NCBI GenBank assembly: GCA_020047725.1
Contig: JAIFNM010000022.1
Coordinates: 1-8,737, forward strand
DNA: 8,737 nt
Origin: Betaproteobacteria bacterium
GTDB lineage: Bacteria > Pseudomonadota > Gammaproteobacteria > Burkholderiales > Rhodocyclaceae
Direction of reading: 5' to 3'
Below are positions 5,565 to 8,737 of the stretch, in pieces (the first letter of the stretch is position 1; the number at the start of each line of letters is the position of its first letter). Below the pieces are notes generated by a model, which searched no databases, was not told where the DNA came from, and worked only from the letters and a program-made list of their open reading frames with translations. Position numbers and translations under genes: made by a program.

Positions 5565-7007
5565 CTAATTGCTCGAGGAATTCATGCTGGCTAAATTGGC
5601 CAGTTGCTGTGTCAAGTACGTGCTGGTCTGCTTCATGCTCGAAATTTGAGAGTCTAGCGCCGTAAATTGAGCTCGGTAGCGCGCTTCAATAGCGGTTAAT
5701 CGCGTTGCAAGCGCCTCCTCTTGCGCAGTGATGCTCTTTATTTGCCGGTTGGTGCTGTCTACCGCGGAAGTAATACTGCCGGAACTGCTTACCAAGTTAC
5801 TTATAGAGCCATTGAAAGCGGTTCCAATTTTTGTTACTAGACTGGTAACGCTTGAAAAATCAGCGCTTACCGCAGCACTCAACTTGGTACTGTTAAGGCT
5901 GAGCGTTCCATCCTTCGCCAGCGACACGCCGATATCCGAAAGCCTTTGATAAGCCGAATCGTTCCCCAGTGTGGTGTTGAAGAGCAGATTGCGAACTTGA
6001 CTTTGCGCCGAACGAAGGGTGCTATTGCCCTGCAAGACGCCGGCAACCTTTGTCGTAGCGTTATACGCGCCCATGTCCGTCATCGTTTTGTTGGCGGCGT
6101 TGTAGCTCTGTATAAACGTGTTGAGAGCTTCAGTTAATGCCGACGTCTTGTTTTTACTTACCGTCAACGTGGTCGGTGTTGATGCGGCTGTCAGTTTGGT
6201 CAGAGTCAGCGATACTCCATCCAGGACGTCCGTTACCGTATTGGAGCTACTCGTACCTGTAATCCCATTCAGAGTGAAGGCGGCGTCGCCGGCCGATTGA
6301 CCGCCATTGGCTGCAGCTTGCGAGAGACTTCCACTACCCGAGGCAGATCCAGGATTGAAATCAAAACCGGCTATCCCGGAGAGTTTCATCACGTTGGCTG
6401 TGCCTGTTTTGCCACTCGTAAGGACCAGTTGCTTGCCGTTGGTGCCGTTAATGATGGTTGCCGAAACACGCTCGTCGCTGGCTGCCGTATTGATGGCATC
6501 ACGTACTTGCTCAAGCGTACTTCCAGCGGCGACGGCGACGTTGAGTTCGCGGCTGGTGTCAGGCGTAAAGGAATAAGTACCGGAAAGCGCGCCCAACTCG
6601 ATCTTGAGTGTGCCGCCAGCGGCAAGCCCGGTTGTGACCGTGGCGGAATTGCCCGCACTGGTCAACCGGTGAGCTTTTGCCAAAGCCATGACCTCTAGGC
6701 TGTACTGACCAGCGACGGCACTTGATGTGGCAGTGGCCGAAGCGATAGTTGTGTCGGCAATACTGGCATTTGCCGTTTGATATTTTGTAGCGGCGGAAAC
6801 GCCTGTGCCGGGAATGAGCGCGGATGCTGCGGTTTGCAATGAGGAGAGCGCGCTTTTTAGCGAACCATAAGCGGAGATTTTCGTCTGGAAGGACGATTCT
6901 TTTTTCTGCAAAGCTGTCAGCGGCTTTTGCTCAGCCTGCATCAGACTAGTAAGCAGACCACTCAGATCAAGTCCGGACCCCGAGCCTAATGAAGAGACGC
7001 TTGCCAT
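5565..7007 (-). CDS. fliD: Flagellar filament cap protein FliD (HAP2)
   Basis: FliD forms the cap complex at the filament tip that folds incoming flagellin into place. The 480-residue product has the conserved N-terminus ASVSSLGSGSGLDLSGLLTSLMQAEQKPL (about 2-30), followed by a helical segment to about 65. A variable Thr/Ser/Gly-rich middle includes a flagellin-hook IN-like motif (about 241-271, AAFTLNGITGTSSSNTV then VLDGVSLTLT). The FliD C-terminal domain then ends in a long coiled-coil helix (about 418-470, STNRQIKSITAQEEALATRL...SSMKQTSTYLTQQLANL). The ATG at 7007 is preceded by a perfect AGGAGG (7012-7017), the strongest ribosome site in the window. It sits 33 bases after flaG and 26 before fliS. 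Confidence 0.94.
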   Translation of the reverse strand: MASVSSLGSGSGLDLSGLLTSLMQAEQKPLTALQKKESSFQTKISAYGSLKSALSSLQTAASALIPGTGVSAATKYQTANASIADTTIASATATSSAVAGQYSLEVMALAKAHRLTSAGNSATVTTGLAAGGTLKIELGALSGTYSFTPDTSRELNVAVAAGSTLEQVRDAINTAASDERVSATIINGTNGKQLVLTSGKTGTANVMKLSGIAGFDFNPGSASGSGSLSQAAANGGQSAGDAAFTLNGITGTSSSNTVTDVLDGVSLTLTKLTAASTPTTLTVSKNKTSALTEALNTFIQSYNAANKTMTDMGAYNATTKVAGVLQGNSTLRSAQSQVRNLLFNTTLGNDSAYQRLSDIGVSLAKDGTLSLNSTKLSAAVSADFSSVTSLVTKIGTAFNGSISNLVSSSGSITSAVDSTNRQIKSITAQEEALATRLTAIEARYRAQFTALDSQISSMKQTSTYLTQQLANLASMNSSSN

Positions 7008-7040
7008 ATTGCCTCCTGCGACAAAATAAATCCGAGTGTA

Positions 7041-7424
7041 TTACACCTTTTGTTGGACCAGCAGGCCTTTTATCTTATCTAGCGCTTGGGCGATGACCAG
7101 CATTTCTTCGGAAGGTATCTGTCGAATCACCTCGTCCGTGCTCTTGTCGATGACCTTGACAATTGTTTTTCCGCTGTCTTTGTCGACACTGAATGTGATT
7201 GAGTTGTTGACCGAATTAACAAAATCGTTCGTGGCCTTGACCGCGTCAGCCAGCTGTTTGCTGCTAGTCGCGTCACTTTGAATGCTGGATGGCGCAAGTT
7301 GCTGACTGACAGGTGTCGTGTTGGCAGGTTGTGCCGATGTTCCAGCAACGTCCGGTGATATGTCCTGGTGTCGTATCAGCGTACTGTTACCCGGTGTGTT
7401 GCCGCTTAGCGGTTGGATGTTCAT
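7041..7424 (-). CDS. flaG: Flagellar protein FlaG
   Basis: FlaG proteins are found beside fliC and fliD in many polarly flagellated bacteria and affect filament length or stability; the mechanism is poorly defined. The product is 127 residues. A poorly conserved Ser/Thr/Gln-rich N-terminal half is followed by the FlaG domain (about 75-127): ITFSVDKDSGKTIVKVIDKS, then the signature DEVIRQIPSEEMLVIAQAL. The ATG at 7424 was preferred over an in-frame codon at 7475 because a GGGGG ribosome site lies 8 bases upstream and MNIQPLSG is a family-like start. The gene lies 106 bases downstream of fliC, beyond two hairpins, and probably begins the flaG-fliD-fliS-fliT-fliK-flhB-like unit. Confidence 0.88.
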   Translation of the reverse strand: MNIQPLSGNTPGNSTLIRHQDISPDVAGTSAQPANTTPVSQQLAPSSIQSDATSSKQLADAVKATNDFVNSVNNSITFSVDKDSGKTIVKVIDKSTDEVIRQIPSEEMLVIAQALDKIKGLLVQQKV

Positions 7425-7452
7425 TTTCGTACCCCCGTTTTCTCTGGACAAA

Positions 7453-7515
7453 GGGCGCGATAGCGTTTCCGCCACCGCGCCCGGACCCGACGACCGATTT
7501 TAAGCGAATCGTCGG
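7453..7515 (-). terminator. Tandem hairpins between fliC and flaG (terminator or attenuator)
   Basis: Read from fliC on the - strand, the first hairpin has a 7-bp stem CCGACGA/TCGTCGG (7487-7493 and 7509-7515) with a 15-base loop. The second has a GC-rich 7-bp stem GGGCGCG/CGCGCCC (7453-7459 and 7476-7482) with an inner GCG/CGC pair, and is followed on the - strand by TTTG. The short T-run makes full termination doubtful. The pair could end most fliC transcripts while letting some pass into flaG-fliD, or protect the fliC mRNA 3' end. Confidence 0.5.
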
Positions 7516-7530
7516 CTAATCATGCCCTTC

Positions 7531-8736
7531 TTACTTCAGAAGTGACAGAACGCTCTGCGGCAGCGAGTTGGCTTGGGCCAGCATGGCCGTACCCGCCTGT
7601 TGCAGAATCTGGTTACGGGTCATGTTGGCAGTTTCGGCAGCGAAGTCGGTATCCTGAATCCGGCTACGTGCTGAAGACAGATTCTCGTTCGCCGTGGCCA
7701 GGTTCGTTACGACTGATGAAAAACGATTTTGATACGCGCCCATTGCACTGCGTGCCGAGTTGACCGTGGTTAGTGCGTTGTCGATGGCTGCCAGCGTCAG
7801 GTTGGAATTGGTGACGTTTGTTACATCGACCAGGGAAATCTGCGTGCCGGTCGTTGCGGGCGTGAGCGTCCCAGCACCAACACCAACGGTTGTTGCACCA
7901 GCACTGACAATCGTCATTGCAGGCAGCGATGAGTCGCCGGTATATGACAGGTTGTAACTGCTGTAGGTTGTGGCTGCGACGCCTGCCAAGCCAATATCCT
8001 GTAGTGCTGTGTTGGTGCTAGTGCCAAGGGCGTAACCTGCCGTTATGTTACGACCATCAATTGCAGTGAGCTTGATGCCCGTGCCGACTTTTGCCGCACT
8101 CACACCCGTCGCTGCTGAATTATTGTTGATTGCAGCAAGCGTCGTATCCACGTCAGCCGCACCGGCTGCCAAAGTTAGGCCGATAGCTTTGCCATTCAGT
8201 GTCAGTGTTGCCGTGCCGGCAGTCGCGCTAGCGGTTGCTGTATAGGTACCGGTTACCGAAGTAGCAACGGTAGTAGCGGTCAGACCGGTAATGCCGCGCG
8301 AATTAATGGCATTTGCTATTGACTGAGCGTCGCCACCGATGTTCGTGCCCTGAAACACATCATATGTTGTGGAGTTGGCAGTGAAGGTCAGCTGCCCCGC
8401 GCCATTGATACCGGTGGCTGCCGTCAGCTTAGTGCCGGTTAGTGATGCACCATAACCTTGTCCGAGCGCGCTGGTGCGCAGGCTCGATATCGACGATATC
8501 GCAATGGTTTCACCAACGTTCGCGCCGACCTGAAAGCTCTGCGACTGGAACGAACCGTCAAGCAGTTTGACGCCGTTAAATGCGGTAGTTGAGGAAACGC
8601 GGTCGATTTCGGCTTTCAGCTGCTGAACTTCGTTGTCAAGGGCCTGGCGATCCGATCCGGAGTTCGTGGCATTCAGCGACTGGACAGCCAGTTCGCGGAT
8701 ACGCTGCAAGTTACTTGTCACTTCGTTCATCGCGCC
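7531..8736 (-). CDS. fliC: Flagellin FliC (N-terminal end cut by window edge)
   Basis: Flagellin is the filament subunit exported by the flagellar type III system. The visible 401 residues run to the stop codon; the first part of the protein, roughly 85-90 residues by comparison with the family, lies beyond the right edge. Visible conserved parts are the end of the N-terminal domain (MNEVTSNLQRIRELAVQSLN, then ALDNEVQQLKAEIDRVSSTTAFNGVKLLDG). The C-terminal domain is also clear (RFSSVVTNLATANENLSSARSRI, DTDFAAETANMTRNQILQQAGTAMLAQAN, ending SLPQSVLSLLK). Between them is a long surface-exposed region rich in Ala, Thr and Gly. The internal ATG at 8730 belongs to a conserved helix and is not the start. 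The promoter, probably sigma-28, is outside the window. Confidence 0.95.
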   Translation of the reverse strand, partial: GAMNEVTSNLQRIRELAVQSLNATNSGSDRQALDNEVQQLKAEIDRVSSTTAFNGVKLLDGSFQSQSFQVGANVGETIAISSISSLRTSALGQGYGASLTGTKLTAATGINGAGQLTFTANSTTYDVFQGTNIGGDAQSIANAINSRGITGLTATTVATSVTGTYTATASATAGTATLTLNGKAIGLTLAAGAADVDTTLAAINNNSAATGVSAAKVGTGIKLTAIDGRNITAGYALGTSTNTALQDIGLAGVAATTYSSYNLSYTGDSSLPAMTIVSAGATTVGVGAGTLTPATTGTQISLVDVTNVTNSNLTLAAIDNALTTVNSARSAMGAYQNRFSSVVTNLATANENLSSARSRIQDTDFAAETANMTRNQILQQAGTAMLAQANSLPQSVLSLLK

Positions 8737-8737
8737 T

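Noticed and set aside
6297..6698. 133-residue open frame on the + strand opposite fliD
   Set aside because: Antisense shadow of the conserved FliD reading frame, with no family likeness.
7760..8245. Hydrophobic-looking Val/Ala-rich open frames on the + strand opposite fliC
   Set aside because: They arise from the complement of Ala/Thr-rich flagellin codons, so the apparent membrane-protein character is a composition artefact.
8485..8502. CGATATCG repeated in a short palindromic stretch inside fliC
   Set aside because: It is explained by the coding of the Ser/Ile-rich segment AISSISS in flagellin, and no regulatory role is suggested by its position.

Overview
The window is part of a chromosomal flagellar locus from a Gram-negative proteobacterium. 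It is most likely a betaproteobacterium, perhaps of the Rhodocyclales. That placement is inferred from the gene order fliC-flaG-fliD-fliS-fliT-fliK-flhB-like, the sigma-54 type flagellar activator next to a -24/-12 promoter, and the protein sequences. It was not tested by a search.

Layout. On the + strand, the window opens inside a FleR/FlrC-type sigma-54 activator (1-918). A near-consensus sigma-54 promoter (932-948) follows, then fliE (981-1304), encoding the MS-ring/rod junction protein, and a strong hairpin terminator (1331-1360). On the - strand, convergent to fliE, lies a YcgR-type PilZ cyclic-di-GMP flagellar brake gene (1360-2163). Next comes an accessory insert on the + strand. It has a sigma-70-like promoter, a toxin-first higB-higA toxin-antitoxin pair with an 11-bp overlap (2354-3005), a head-to-head REP-like pair (3032-3108) and a short stretch that resembles the end of a tyrosine recombinase. 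The rest of the window is one compact - strand block, transcribed right to left: fliC (cut by the right edge), flaG, fliD, fliS, fliT, fliK and a small FlhB C-domain paralogue. Two hairpins lie between fliC and flaG. Spacings between the other genes of this block are short or overlapping.

How it fits together. The - strand block makes the filament subunit (FliC), the filament cap (FliD), the two export chaperones (FliS for flagellin, FliT for FliD), the filament-associated FlaG, the hook-length ruler (FliK) and a protein related to the substrate-specificity switch domain of the export gate (FlhB-like). The + strand activator probably drives the sigma-54 promoter of fliE and others elsewhere. 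YcgR would couple motor output to cyclic-di-GMP. The higBA module and its flanking repeats look like an insertion into an otherwise purely flagellar region. I saw no RNA genes and no CRISPR array, and I recognise no wholly new system. The most notable points are the accessory insert, the FlhB-like protein without the NPTH cleavage site, and fliE standing apart from the rest of its usual operon.
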